A stretch of DNA of 64,000 nucleotides from Candidatus Anaerobutyricum avicola (lineage in GTDB: Bacteria; Bacillota; Clostridia; Lachnospirales; Lachnospiraceae), in the NCBI GenBank assembly GCA_019113845.1, contig DXGQ01000010.1, forward strand, positions 1 to 64,000, in the 5' to 3' direction. The notes beneath the pieces were generated by a model. It saw only the letters and a list, made by a program, of their open reading frames with translations, had not been told where the DNA came from and did not search any database. Of the stretch, positions 9,537 through 17,784 are shown piece after piece. Position 1 is the stretch's first letter, and each line of letters opens with the position of its first letter. Position numbers and translations under genes: made by a program.

Positions 9537-10481
9537 TTGGGAAAGTATATTCTGAAAAGGGTTCTGATGCTGCTGCCAATCCTGTTTGGGATCACTTTTT
9601 TATCTTTTGCCATGATGCGGCTGGCCGGAAGCGATGTGGTGATGCAGCAGATGGATACCACCGGTATGGCATTTTCTCAGGAGGTTCTGGATGCAAGGAG
9701 AGCGGAGCTCGGACTGGACCAGCCGTTTCTCGTGCAGTACATAAGCTGGCTTGGCGATTTTCTGACGGGACATCTGGGCGTCAGTTATGTTTCGGGAGAA
9801 GATGTGTTTGCCAGTTTTATCTCCAAACTGCCGGCGACTCTGTTGCTGACGGTCGTTTCCATCGTGCTGACAGTGCTGATCTCTGTTCCACTGGGGATTC
9901 TCGCGGCAGTGAGAAAAAACCGGTGGAGTGACCGCCTGATCCGGGTGTGCAGTTTTGCAGGAAACAGTCTCCCGAATTTTTTTGTGGCATTACTGTTCAT
10001 GTATCTGTTCTCCATACGTTTTCCCATTTTTCCGGTGATCGCGGGGGGAACAGATCTGAAAAGTGTGGCGCTTCCCGCTCTGACACTGTCTGTCGCCATG
10101 TCGTCCCGGTATGTCAGACAGGTGCGGGCGGCGGTTCTCGATGAGTTAAATAAAGAATATGTGCAGGCGGCGCGGGCAAGGGGAATCCGGTTTTCGGTGA
10201 CACTGTGGAAGAGTGTGTTTCGCTCCTGTTTGATGACAATCCTTACCCTGCTGGCTCTCTCCATCGGCAGCCTTCTGGGTGGGACTGCCATTGTGGAGTC
10301 CGTGTTTATGTGGGACGGCGTCGGAAAAATGGCGGTGGATGCCATCAATATGCGGGATTATCCGGTCATACAGGCCTATGTGGTCTGGATGGCGATCATC
10401 TATGTACTGGTTAATCTGCTTACCGATATCATCTATCGTCTGCTGGATCCGCGGATCCGTCTGGGAGGTAAGGAAGCATGA
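9537..10481 (+). CDS. nikB: ABC transporter permease, NikB/OppB type
   Basis: This is an inner-membrane permease of the dipeptide/nickel (PepT) importer family, 314 residues from the chosen start. It opens with GKYILKRVLMLLPILFGITFLSF, has about six membrane segments and carries the EAA-type cytoplasmic loop YVQAARARGIRF. The TTG at 9537 is chosen because AAGAGGAT lies seven bases upstream and the protein then begins as family members do; a GTG at 9465 would run through the terminator stem. It overlaps the next gene by four bases. Specificity for nickel is inferred from the Hyp/Ech genes elsewhere in the window; peptides remain possible. Confidence 0.85.
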   Translation: MGKYILKRVLMLLPILFGITFLSFAMMRLAGSDVVMQQMDTTGMAFSQEVLDARRAELGLDQPFLVQYISWLGDFLTGHLGVSYVSGEDVFASFISKLPATLLLTVVSIVLTVLISVPLGILAAVRKNRWSDRLIRVCSFAGNSLPNFFVALLFMYLFSIRFPIFPVIAGGTDLKSVALPALTLSVAMSSRYVRQVRAAVLDELNKEYVQAARARGIRFSVTLWKSVFRSCLMTILTLLALSIGSLLGGTAIVESVFMWDGVGKMAVDAINMRDYPVIQAYVVWMAIIYVLVNLLTDIIYRLLDPRIRLGGKEA

Positions 10482-11350
10482 AAATGGCGGGAAAAACAGG
10501 GGACGGAAGATATCAGAAGAGGAAGATCTCTGCAAAACAGAAGCTGTGGATTTTGCTCATCCTGACGCTGCTGCTTCTTCTTGCGGCAATCTTTGCGGAA
10601 TCCATCTGTCCGTACGACCCGAATATGCAAAACTATGATATGGCGCTGAAGCCGCCGGACGCGGCGCATCCCTTCGGCACAGACCGGTACGGGAGAGATA
10701 TGCTTTCCAGAGTGATCATCGGCGCGCGGACAAGTATTTTTTCCGCATTGCTGCTGGTGCTGATCATCGCTGTGATTGGAACGACTGTGGGAGTGCTCTG
10801 CGGATACGCGGGCGGCGCGGTCGATATGGTGCTCATGCGGGTCTCGGATGTCTGTCTGGCGTTTCCGGGCCTTGTCTTTGCGCTTGCGATCGCGGCGGTG
10901 TTAAATGGCGGCGTGGGAAATGCGATCCTCGCGCTGGCAGCGATCAGTTGGCCCAAATATGCGCGCCTGGCAAGAAGTCAGACGCTTGCGGTAAAAAAGG
11001 CGGCATATATTTCGGCGGCCCGGCTCGCCGGGGACTCTCCGTTTCAGATCATTGTGCGTCATATTCTGCCCAATATCCGGGGACAGATTCTCGTGACAGC
11101 GATGCTCGATGTCGGGACGATGATGATGGAGATGGCAGCGCTCTCCTTTCTCGGGCTGGGAGCCAAACCCCCGACCGCAGAATGGGGCAGCATGATGAGC
11201 GAGGGAAGAAGTATGTTTCAGACCTATCCCTGGGTTGTGCTGACGCCGGGGATCGGTATCTTTGTCACGGTCGTCCTGTTTAATCTGCTGGGGGACGCCG
11301 TGAGAGACTGCATGGATCCTGCGACAAGAAAAGAAAGAGGAATACTATGA
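10478..11350 (+). CDS. nikC: ABC transporter permease, NikC/OppC type
   Basis: The second permease of the importer has 290 residues. It shows the N-terminal OppC-like segment, the motif HPFGTDRYGRDMLSRVIIGARTS and the EAA loop AYISAARLAGDSPFQIIVRHILPN that contacts the ATPases. Five to six hydrophobic segments are visible. GGAGG lies 9 bases before the ATG. It overlaps its neighbours by ATGA on both sides, so nikB, nikC and nikA are tightly coupled. Confidence 0.87.
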   Translation: MKMAGKTGDGRYQKRKISAKQKLWILLILTLLLLLAAIFAESICPYDPNMQNYDMALKPPDAAHPFGTDRYGRDMLSRVIIGARTSIFSALLLVLIIAVIGTTVGVLCGYAGGAVDMVLMRVSDVCLAFPGLVFALAIAAVLNGGVGNAILALAAISWPKYARLARSQTLAVKKAAYISAARLAGDSPFQIIVRHILPNIRGQILVTAMLDVGTMMMEMAALSFLGLGAKPPTAEWGSMMSEGRSMFQTYPWVVLTPGIGIFVTVVLFNLLGDAVRDCMDPATRKERGIL

Positions 11351-12921
11351 TAAAACGATGGATGATACTGTTAATGACAGCTGTGCTGCTGACGGTTTCC
11401 GGCTGCGGAAGCCGTTCTCCGGAAACCGGGACAGATGCGGTTTCAGAACATGCAGACGGGCAGAAAACCTTTGTTTTCGGAGATACGACCTTCAATGCGG
11501 AAAACGGGGAACCGGATATAAATCCGCATAACGAAAACGGCGGATGGGCCTGCATCCGTTACGGAGTCGGAGAGACGCTGTTCCGCTTCAACGACGCGAT
11601 GGAGATTAAGCCGTGGCTGGCGGAAAGTTATGAAAATGTGGATGAGCGCACATGGGTGATCCGTCTGCGTGACGGCGTCACATTTACCAGCGGACGGAAG
11701 ATGGATGCCGCGGCGGTAAAAGAATGCCTGGATGCGCTGGTCAGTACGCATGTCCGCGCGGCCGGAGATCTTCATATCGAAGAGATCACGGCGGAGGGGC
11801 AGACCCTCACGATCCGCACAGAGATTCCGGTTCCGGCGCTTCTGCATTATCTTGCCGATCCGTATGGATGCATCTGCGATGTGCAGGCGGGAGTGTCAGA
11901 GGAGGGGATCGTGCAGGGAACCGGTCCTTACAGGGCGGTCTCTCTCACGACGGATACCGGAATGGAACTGGAAAAAAATGAAAATTACTGGAACGGGAAA
12001 CCGAAAATCGACCATATCACCATCCGGACGATATCGGATGGCGACACGTTGACCATGGCGCTTCAGTCGGGAGAAATCGATGCCGCATACGGGCTGCCGT
12101 ATGTCAGCTATCCTCTTTTTGAGACCGGGGATTATACATTTACCGGCTGTGCCACCAGCCGCGTGTTTTTTGGAGCGATGAATTACGAAAGTGAGATTAC
12201 GTCGGATCCGGCGGTCCGGAAAGCAATCGCCATGGGAATCGACAAGGAAGGATTTGTGGAGACTCTTTTAGGTGGGAACGGTTATCCTGCCGTCGGCGTC
12301 TATCCGGATACTTTCTCCTTTGGAGGGGACCGCGTCACTGCAGAGACGTATGATCCGGAAGGAGCTGCGCAGGTGCTGGAGGAGGCCGGATGGACGGATA
12401 CCGACGGGGATGGCGTCCGGGAAAAGGATGGCAGACCGCTGGTCCTTCGGTGGCTGACGTATCCAAGCCGGCAGGAACAGCCGCTGCTTGCGGAGTTCGC
12501 GCAGGCCACGCTGGGAGCCATCGGATTTCAGGTGGAGATCAATAACACGGCGGATCACAACCGGATCCGGGCGGACAGAAGTGCCTGGGATATTTATGTG
12601 AGCGCCATGGTGACGGCTCCGACCGGCGACCCGGAATATTTTTTTACCTACCATTGTCTGGATGACTCGCCGCAAAATGACGGGCGGTATCACAATGACC
12701 ATCTGGAACAACTGGCGGATGAGATGTCCCGGACCTTTGATGAGGGACGCAGAGAACAGCTGGCGGTGGAGATGCAGCAGACGATCCTCAATGATAATGC
12801 CTACGTGTTCTGTTCGCATCTGCAGATGAACATGGTCGCAAAGGCGACGGTGACCGGTCTCACGGCACACCCGTGTGACTATTATGAGATCACGGTGGAT
12901 CTGGATATCAATGAAACATAA
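11347..12921 (+). CDS. nikA: Extracellular solute-binding lipoprotein, NikA/OppA family
   Basis: The 524-residue protein is the solute receptor of the importer. A lipoprotein signal is evident (MIKRWMILLMTAVLL then the lipobox VSGC, Cys near residue 20), so the mature protein is anchored outside the membrane. The SBP_bac_5 fold is shown by ETLFRFND, the PWLAESYENVDERTWVIRLRDG region and the C-terminal MQQTILNDNAYVF. The tandem DTDGDGVREKDGRP element is common in this family. Whether it binds nickel (free or chelated) or peptides cannot be decided from the sequence; the name reflects the closest-looking subfamily and the nickel enzymes in this window. Confidence 0.75.
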   Translation: MIKRWMILLMTAVLLTVSGCGSRSPETGTDAVSEHADGQKTFVFGDTTFNAENGEPDINPHNENGGWACIRYGVGETLFRFNDAMEIKPWLAESYENVDERTWVIRLRDGVTFTSGRKMDAAAVKECLDALVSTHVRAAGDLHIEEITAEGQTLTIRTEIPVPALLHYLADPYGCICDVQAGVSEEGIVQGTGPYRAVSLTTDTGMELEKNENYWNGKPKIDHITIRTISDGDTLTMALQSGEIDAAYGLPYVSYPLFETGDYTFTGCATSRVFFGAMNYESEITSDPAVRKAIAMGIDKEGFVETLLGGNGYPAVGVYPDTFSFGGDRVTAETYDPEGAAQVLEEAGWTDTDGDGVREKDGRPLVLRWLTYPSRQEQPLLAEFAQATLGAIGFQVEINNTADHNRIRADRSAWDIYVSAMVTAPTGDPEYFFTYHCLDDSPQNDGRYHNDHLEQLADEMSRTFDEGRREQLAVEMQQTILNDNAYVFCSHLQMNMVAKATVTGLTAHPCDYYEITVDLDINET

Positions 12922-12950
12922 CATTACAAAAGAAAGCGAGGAATGTGTGG

Positions 12951-13793
12951 ATGGATACCGACCTTCTGCGCTGTGAAAATATGACCGTCTGTTATGGGGA
13001 GAAACGGATTGTCTCCGATATTCACTTTTCGTTAAATCCGGGTGAGATCCTTGGAGTCGTGGGAGAGTCCGGAAGCGGAAAGAGCACGATCCTTCGGGCG
13101 TTGCTTGGAATATTAAAACCGGGCGGCAGGATCACCGACGGTACGATCGTCTTTCGGCAGAGGAACCTCCCGGAGCTGTCCGAAAAGGAAATGCGAAAGA
13201 TCCGTGGAAGGGAGATCGGAATGATCTTTCAGGATTCCGGAGCATCCCTGTGTCCAATACGGACGATCGGTGCACAGATGTATGAAAATATGTCAGCCCA
13301 CAGAAAAATTACAAAGAAGGAGACGGCGCGCTCTGCGCTGGAGATATTTGAGAGGCTGGGACTGGAGGACGGAGAAAGAATTCTCCGCAGTTATCCGTTT
13401 ATGTTGTCCGGGGGGATGAATCAACGGGTGGGCATTGCCATGGCAATGCTCCACAGACCGCCGCTTCTTCTGGCAGATGAGCCGACCAGCGCGCTGGATA
13501 CGGTCACACAGAAACAGACGGTGGAGGAGATGCTCGCGCTGCGGGAGATTTATGATACAGCGATCATTCTTGTCACGCACAACATCGGTGTGGTAGAAGC
13601 TATGGCAGATAAAGTGCTTGTTCTGCATGAGGGAAGGCAGGAAGAATACGGACCGGCCGCACAGGTGCTGCGCTGCCCGCAGGCAGAGTATACCAAAGAA
13701 CTGCTGGTCGCCGTACCGCGGCTGCGAAGGAAAGGATCAGGAAAACACGATGAAACCGATACTGGAAGTAAAAAATCTGACAGTACAATTTAA
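12951..13793 (+). CDS. nikD: ABC transporter ATPase, NikD/OppD type
   Basis: This is the first ATPase of the importer. It has Walker A GESGSGKST, a Q-loop IFQDSG, the signature LSGGMNQRVGIAMAM, Walker B LLLADEPTSALD and the H-loop VTHN. The ATG at 12951 is used because the GAGGA site at 12938 is nine bases away; a GTG at 12945 would lie too close. The product is 280 residues. Its end overlaps nikE by 44 bases. Confidence 0.87.
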   Translation: MDTDLLRCENMTVCYGEKRIVSDIHFSLNPGEILGVVGESGSGKSTILRALLGILKPGGRITDGTIVFRQRNLPELSEKEMRKIRGREIGMIFQDSGASLCPIRTIGAQMYENMSAHRKITKKETARSALEIFERLGLEDGERILRSYPFMLSGGMNQRVGIAMAMLHRPPLLLADEPTSALDTVTQKQTVEEMLALREIYDTAIILVTHNIGVVEAMADKVLVLHEGRQEEYGPAAQVLRCPQAEYTKELLVAVPRLRRKGSGKHDETDTGSKKSDSTI

Positions 13794-14544
13794 AGATGAG
13801 TCCGACCGCCGGGATCTGAGAAGGAAACCTGGGACAAAAGAAAATCTGGCGGCTGTACATGCCGTGAGCTTTTCCCTGTATCCCAATGAGGTACTTGGGA
13901 TCGTAGGAGAATCCGGATCCGGCAAAAGTACGGTCGCCCGGGCAATCACCCGGCTGATCCCGGCAAAAGAAGGTTCCATCTGTCTTGACGGAAAAGATAT
14001 CACCGCGGTGCGGGGAAAAGAACGCAGACAGATATATGAAAAGATACAGATGGTCTTTCAGTCTCCGGCCGGTTCGTTTGATCCGGGGAGAACGCTGGGA
14101 TATTCAGTCGGAGAAAGCCTGCAAAACAGCGGACTGTCAAAACAGCAGGTGGGAGAACGAGTGAAAGAACTGCTGGTGCGCTGCGGTCTGCCGGAAGAGT
14201 TTGCGGACAGATATCCGCATACCGTAAGCGGTGGTCAGTGTCAGAGAGCGGCGATCGCCCGCGCGCTCGCCGTACAGCCGGAGGTTCTGATCTGTGACGA
14301 GGCGACCAGCGCGCTGGATGTCACGGTGCAAAAGCAGATCCTTCATTTGCTCGCGGAGCTGAAAGAAAGAGAAAAAATGTCTTATCTTTTTATCTGTCAT
14401 GATCTGGCGCTGGTACAGGATTTCTGTGACCGTGTGCTTGTCATGCGCGGAGGGAGGATCGTGGAAGAGGGGACGCCGGAGGACATTCTGCAGCATCCGC
14501 GCAGTTCCTATACAGAAGATCTGATCCGCGCCGCGTTGTTATAA
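13750..14544 (+). CDS. nikE: ABC transporter ATPase, NikE/OppF type
   Basis: This is the second ATPase. Walker A is GESGSGKSTVARAI, the signature is VSGGQCQRAAIARAL and Walker B is LICDEATSALDV. The start ATG at 13750 (MKPILEVKNLTVQF) gives 264 residues; an upstream in-frame ATG at 13618 would add 44 residues that are only an out-of-frame copy of nikD. It is the last gene of the five-gene operon and is followed by a promoter for the next gene. Confidence 0.87.
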   Translation: MKPILEVKNLTVQFKDESDRRDLRRKPGTKENLAAVHAVSFSLYPNEVLGIVGESGSGKSTVARAITRLIPAKEGSICLDGKDITAVRGKERRQIYEKIQMVFQSPAGSFDPGRTLGYSVGESLQNSGLSKQQVGERVKELLVRCGLPEEFADRYPHTVSGGQCQRAAIARALAVQPEVLICDEATSALDVTVQKQILHLLAELKEREKMSYLFICHDLALVQDFCDRVLVMRGGRIVEEGTPEDILQHPRSSYTEDLIRAALL

Positions 14545-14552
14545 AAAATATA

Positions 14553-14581
14553 TTGAACTTCTGTTTTTTTTGTGTTATAAT
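14553..14581 (+). promoter_or_regulatory. Sigma-A promoter of the HTH-aminotransferase gene
   Basis: TTGAAC (14553-14558), a 17-base spacer and TATAAT (14576-14581). A TG one base before the -10 makes it an extended -10 promoter. The expected transcription start is near 14588, giving a 130-base leader. Confidence 0.8.
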
Positions 14582-14644
14582 CCACTTCGAGCAAAATTGA
14601 ACTATTGAACTTAAATTTAAAATCCGACGAAACTTTTTTGAACT
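14553..14644 (+). repeat. Four TTGAACT direct repeats in promoter and leader
   Basis: Exact copies begin at 14553, 14597, 14605 and 14638. The offsets 44 and 33 are multiples of 11 bp; the middle pair is spaced by 8. The first copy is the -35 element. They could be operator sites for the HTH domain encoded just downstream; this is inference. Confidence 0.55.
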
Positions 14645-14717
14645 GACCGGGACGGCTGTGAGAGAACAGCGAGAAAAAAACGATAGAAGAATTCGGCGAT
14701 ATACAGGAGGAAAGGCG

Positions 14718-16208
14718 ATGGCAAAGGATACATTTGCAGACAGACTGAAACAGGCCATGGAGCAGCGGGGGAAGAAGCAGATCGATCTGATCCACGCTGC
14801 TGCCGGACAGGGAGTGAAGATTGGGAAAAGTCATATCAGCCAGTATGTCAACGGTAAAAATATTCCGCGGGCGGATATTCTTCACTGTCTGGCGACGATC
14901 CTTAACGTGGATGAGGAGTGGCTGAAAAGCGGACAGACGGCGGAAGTTTCGTTTCAGGAACAAGAACATATGGAGAGCACAGGAGGAAGACCAATGCGGG
15001 AGTTCAGAAAATCTTCAAAATTGAACAATGTATTATATGATGTGAGAGGACCGGTCGTCGATGAGGCGGCAAGGATGGAAGAAGCGGGCACGCAGATACT
15101 GAAATTGAACATCGGCAATCCGGCGCCTTTTGGTTTCCGGACACCGGATGAAGTGATCTATGATATGCGCCGACAGCTGACCGAGTGCGAGGGGTATTCC
15201 CCTGCCAACGGCCTGTTTTCTGCCAGAAAGGCGATCATGCAGTACGCGCAGCTCAAACAGATTCCCAACGTGAGTATGGAAGACATTTACACGGGAAACG
15301 GTGTCAGCGAACTCATCAATATCTGTATGTCGGCGCTTCTGGATGACGGGGACGAGATTCTGATCCCGTCCCCGGATTATCCTCTCTGGACGGCCTGTGC
15401 CACACTGGCGGGAGGAACCGCAGTCCATTATATCTGCGATGAACAGTCGGACTGGTATCCGGATATGGAAGATATCCGGAAAAAGATCACGGACCGCACC
15501 AAGGCGATCGTGATCATCAATCCGAATAATCCGACAGGCGCTCTGTATCCGAGGGAAGTGCTGGAACAGATCGTGGAGATCGCAAGAGAGCATCAGCTGA
15601 TCATCTTCTCCGATGAGATTTATGACCGGCTGGTGATGGACGGGGAGGAGCATATCTCCATTGCCTCCCTGGCGCCGGATTTATTCTGCGTCACCTACAG
15701 CGGACTGTCCAAGTCACACATGATCGCAGGATTCCGGATCGGCTGGATGATATTGAGCGGAAATAAATCGGTGGCAAAAGATTATGTGGAAGGGATCAAG
15801 ATGCTTTCCAACATGCGGCTCTGTTCCAATGTACCGGCGCAGTCCATCGTGCAGACGGCGCTCGGCGGACACCAGAGTGTGAAAAGCTATGTGGTTCAGG
15901 GAGGACGGATCCGGGAACAGCGTGATTTTATTTATAAGGCGCTGACGGATATTCCGGGGATCAGCGCAGTGAAACCGAAAGCCGCCTTTTATATCTTTCC
16001 GAAGATTGATGTGAAAAAGTTCAATATTGTGGATGATGAGAAATTTGCGCTGGATCTACTGCGGGATAAAAAAATCCTGCTCATCCACGGCGGCGGCTTT
16101 AACTGGCACCAGCCGGATCATTTCCGGGTTGTATATCTGCCGCGGATCGAGGTGTTAAAAGAATCGGTGGAGAAGATGGCGGACTTTTTCAGCTATTACC
16201 GGCAGTAA
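14718..16208 (+). CDS. XRE-type HTH fused to AlaA-like aminotransferase
   Basis: The 496-residue product joins a helix-turn-helix DNA-binding domain (about 1-70; FADRLKQAMEQRGKKQ, SHISQYVNGKNIPRADIL) to a fold-type I PLP aminotransferase (about 93-496). The enzyme part reads very like E. coli AlaA, an alanine/valine transaminase: SSKLNNVLYDVRGPV, KLNIGNPAPFGF, NPNNPTGALY and the PLP-lysine motif YSGLSKSHMIAGFRIGW. The ATG at 14718 has AGGAGG seven bases upstream. A second in-frame ATG at 14994, also with AGGAGG seven bases upstream, would give the enzyme alone (404 residues). The HTH is not the GntR type of MocR regulators. It may sense amino acid supply and control its own gene. Confidence 0.9.
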   Translation: MAKDTFADRLKQAMEQRGKKQIDLIHAAAGQGVKIGKSHISQYVNGKNIPRADILHCLATILNVDEEWLKSGQTAEVSFQEQEHMESTGGRPMREFRKSSKLNNVLYDVRGPVVDEAARMEEAGTQILKLNIGNPAPFGFRTPDEVIYDMRRQLTECEGYSPANGLFSARKAIMQYAQLKQIPNVSMEDIYTGNGVSELINICMSALLDDGDEILIPSPDYPLWTACATLAGGTAVHYICDEQSDWYPDMEDIRKKITDRTKAIVIINPNNPTGALYPREVLEQIVEIAREHQLIIFSDEIYDRLVMDGEEHISIASLAPDLFCVTYSGLSKSHMIAGFRIGWMILSGNKSVAKDYVEGIKMLSNMRLCSNVPAQSIVQTALGGHQSVKSYVVQGGRIREQRDFIYKALTDIPGISAVKPKAAFYIFPKIDVKKFNIVDDEKFALDLLRDKKILLIHGGGFNWHQPDHFRVVYLPRIEVLKESVEKMADFFSYYRQ

Positions 16209-16220
16209 ACGATCCGGCCG

Positions 16221-16580
16221 CTATTTGATGAACTGATCGACCGCTTTTTTGAACTGTTCCAGTGATTTTGGATCATTCTGTTCGATCGCGTCGACGATAC
16301 AGTGGTCCAGATGATCTTTGAGAATGATCTTTCCGGTGTTGGTGAGGGCGGAACGGACGGCGGCAAGCTGGATCAGGACATCCGAACAGTCCTGGCCGTT
16401 TTCGACCATCCGTTTTACGGCCTCCAGATGACCGATGGCACGGGAAAGCCGGTTGATGACCGCCCGGGTCTGGGTATGTGTATGCCCGTGGGTGTGGCTG
16501 TGAGAGACTTCGGCATGCGTGTGCGGATGTGCCGGGCTCTGTTTTATTGTTTCTGTGTTGGACGGAAAGCAGTCGCTCAT
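16221..16580 (-). CDS. CsoR/RcnR-family metal-sensing repressor with His-rich N-terminus
   Basis: The 119-residue protein belongs to the DUF156 family of all-alpha repressors. The metal fingerprint is Cys (QDCSD), His 25 residues later (KDHLD) and Cys four residues after that, which is the X-Cys-His-Cys pattern of copper-type CsoR. The N-terminal 40 residues carry a run of alternating histidines (HPHTHAEVSHSHTHGHTHT), more usual for nickel or cobalt handling. The ATG at 16580 has GGAGGT seven bases upstream; a longer reading to 16679 lacks a site. No transporter is next to it. An inverted repeat lies about 65-85 bases upstream. Confidence 0.85.
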   Translation of the reverse strand: MSDCFPSNTETIKQSPAHPHTHAEVSHSHTHGHTHTQTRAVINRLSRAIGHLEAVKRMVENGQDCSDVLIQLAAVRSALTNTGKIILKDHLDHCIVDAIEQNDPKSLEQFKKAVDQFIK

Positions 16581-16642
16581 ATTGGTACCTCCAGGTGAAT
16601 CAATGTTGTATACAGGACGTTTTCTACTCTGTTTTTTTATAT

Positions 16643-16665
16643 GTATGTAAGTCTGTTTTACATAC
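16643..16665 (-). promoter_or_regulatory. Inverted repeat upstream of the CsoR-family gene
   Basis: GTATGTAA and TTACATAC form a perfect 8-bp inverted repeat with a 7-base spacer. Its place upstream of the repressor start would suit an operator, but it lacks the G-rich centre typical of CsoR sites. Confidence 0.4.
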
Positions 16666-16744
16666 TGACCTGCCCACATTTCGCAGGATTCTTATGAGAT
16701 TGTATTGTATGAAAAACAGAATAAAATGTCAAGAAAAGTGGAAA

Positions 16745-16786
16745 AACCCCGGCAGAAGCTGCGGTATCGCAGCTTCTGCCGGGGTT
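16745..16786 (-). terminator. Strong terminator of the flavoprotein gene
   Basis: A perfect 19-bp stem (16745-16763 with 16768-16786) and a 4-base loop, followed by TTTTTC on the minus strand. On the plus strand it is followed by CTTTTG, so it may act in both directions. Confidence 0.9.
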
Positions 16787-16809
16787 CTTTTGCCCGATGC
16801 GGGATTCTT

Positions 16810-17517
16810 TCAGTCTTCGTCCTGATATGCCTTATTTACTTTGTTGTAGGAAGTAAAATACGGCGCGAAATCTTTCTTCTCCGGTTCCGGCTTCCGGATA
16901 AAGTTAGTCCGGACCTTCTTCTCCGGCTGCGGTGTCGTGAGACCGGCCTGCCGTCCGGCTTCCAGAGACTTGAGCATCCAGGCCATGTTCCGTCCGAGGG
17001 TGCGCATGACCATCATGCCTTCTCTGTCCTGCTCGACTTCCTGCGGTGTGTTGCCAAAGACGATATTCCAGTAAGCGGAAGGGATGAGAGGCATATTGCT
17101 GATGGTAAAATATTTGTTGAGCTGGTCGAGGGCGGCGATGGAACCTCCCCGGCGGCAGCTGGCCACAGCGGCGCCCGGCTTGTAAGGAAATCCGCCGCTG
17201 GAATAAAACATCCGGTCGAGGAAAGAGGTGATACCGCCGGCGGCAGCGGCATAATGAACCGGAGAGCCGACGATCATGGCGTCGCAGTGTTCCATTTTGG
17301 CGATGGCGACATTGACGGCGTCCTCGCCGAAGATACATTTGCCGAGCTTGTTTTTGCGGCACATACCGCAGCCCATACAGCCGCGGATCGGCTCAAGGCC
17401 GATATGGAGCCATTCGGTCTCTATCTCTTCCATATGTAAGGTTTTCTCTACTTCCAAAAGCGCCCGCCAGGTGCATCCCTTTGGATGCGGGCTTCCGTTG
17501 AGCAGTAATACTTTCAT
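16810..17517 (-). CDS. Flavodoxin-fold NAD(P)H/FMN oxidoreductase with Cys cluster
   Basis: The 235-residue protein opens with MKVLLLNGSPHPKGCTW, the FMN-binding loop of NADPH-dependent FMN reductases and iron-sulfur flavoproteins. A GCMGCGMC motif with a further Cys (GKCIF) near residues 45-62 suggests an Fe-S cluster site. GSPVHYAAAAGGITSFLDR is the second flavin loop. The C-terminal 60 residues are Lys/Pro-rich. The ATG at 17517 is favoured because AAAGGA lies nine bases upstream. Its substrate is unknown; such proteins often serve as electron-transfer or quinone/nitro reductases in anaerobes. Confidence 0.85.
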   Translation of the reverse strand: MKVLLLNGSPHPKGCTWRALLEVEKTLHMEEIETEWLHIGLEPIRGCMGCGMCRKNKLGKCIFGEDAVNVAIAKMEHCDAMIVGSPVHYAAAAGGITSFLDRMFYSSGGFPYKPGAAVASCRRGGSIAALDQLNKYFTISNMPLIPSAYWNIVFGNTPQEVEQDREGMMVMRTLGRNMAWMLKSLEAGRQAGLTTPQPEKKVRTNFIRKPEPEKKDFAPYFTSYNKVNKAYQDED

Positions 17518-17680
17518 GTTTTTCATCCTTTCTGGCTGTGAAAACAAATAGATCCGACAAATCTGTCGAATACAACAAAACACAGGTGATTATTCGTCTT
17601 AATATTCGTGAAACTCATCATTTAAATGAAATTATATCATGAATTGATGGAAATGTATATGAAATTTATAGGAATCTCCC

Positions 17681-17709
17681 TTGTTTTCTTGTGGAAACTT
17701 CTATATACT
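17681..17709 (+). promoter_or_regulatory. Promoter of pyruvate carboxylase gene
   Basis: TTGTTT (17681-17686), a 17-base spacer and TATACT (17704-17709), giving a leader of about 70 bases. Confidence 0.7.
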
Positions 17710-17784
17710 AGTAAAACATAGGGGATACTTTTTTGTCATGATACAGGGCAACAGAGAAGGTAAAGTGAGGGAGGAACATCATAA

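Noticed and set aside
16705-17439. 244-residue plus-strand open frame
   Set aside because: It runs through the strong terminator and antisense to the flavoprotein gene, whose FMN and Cys motifs are clear.
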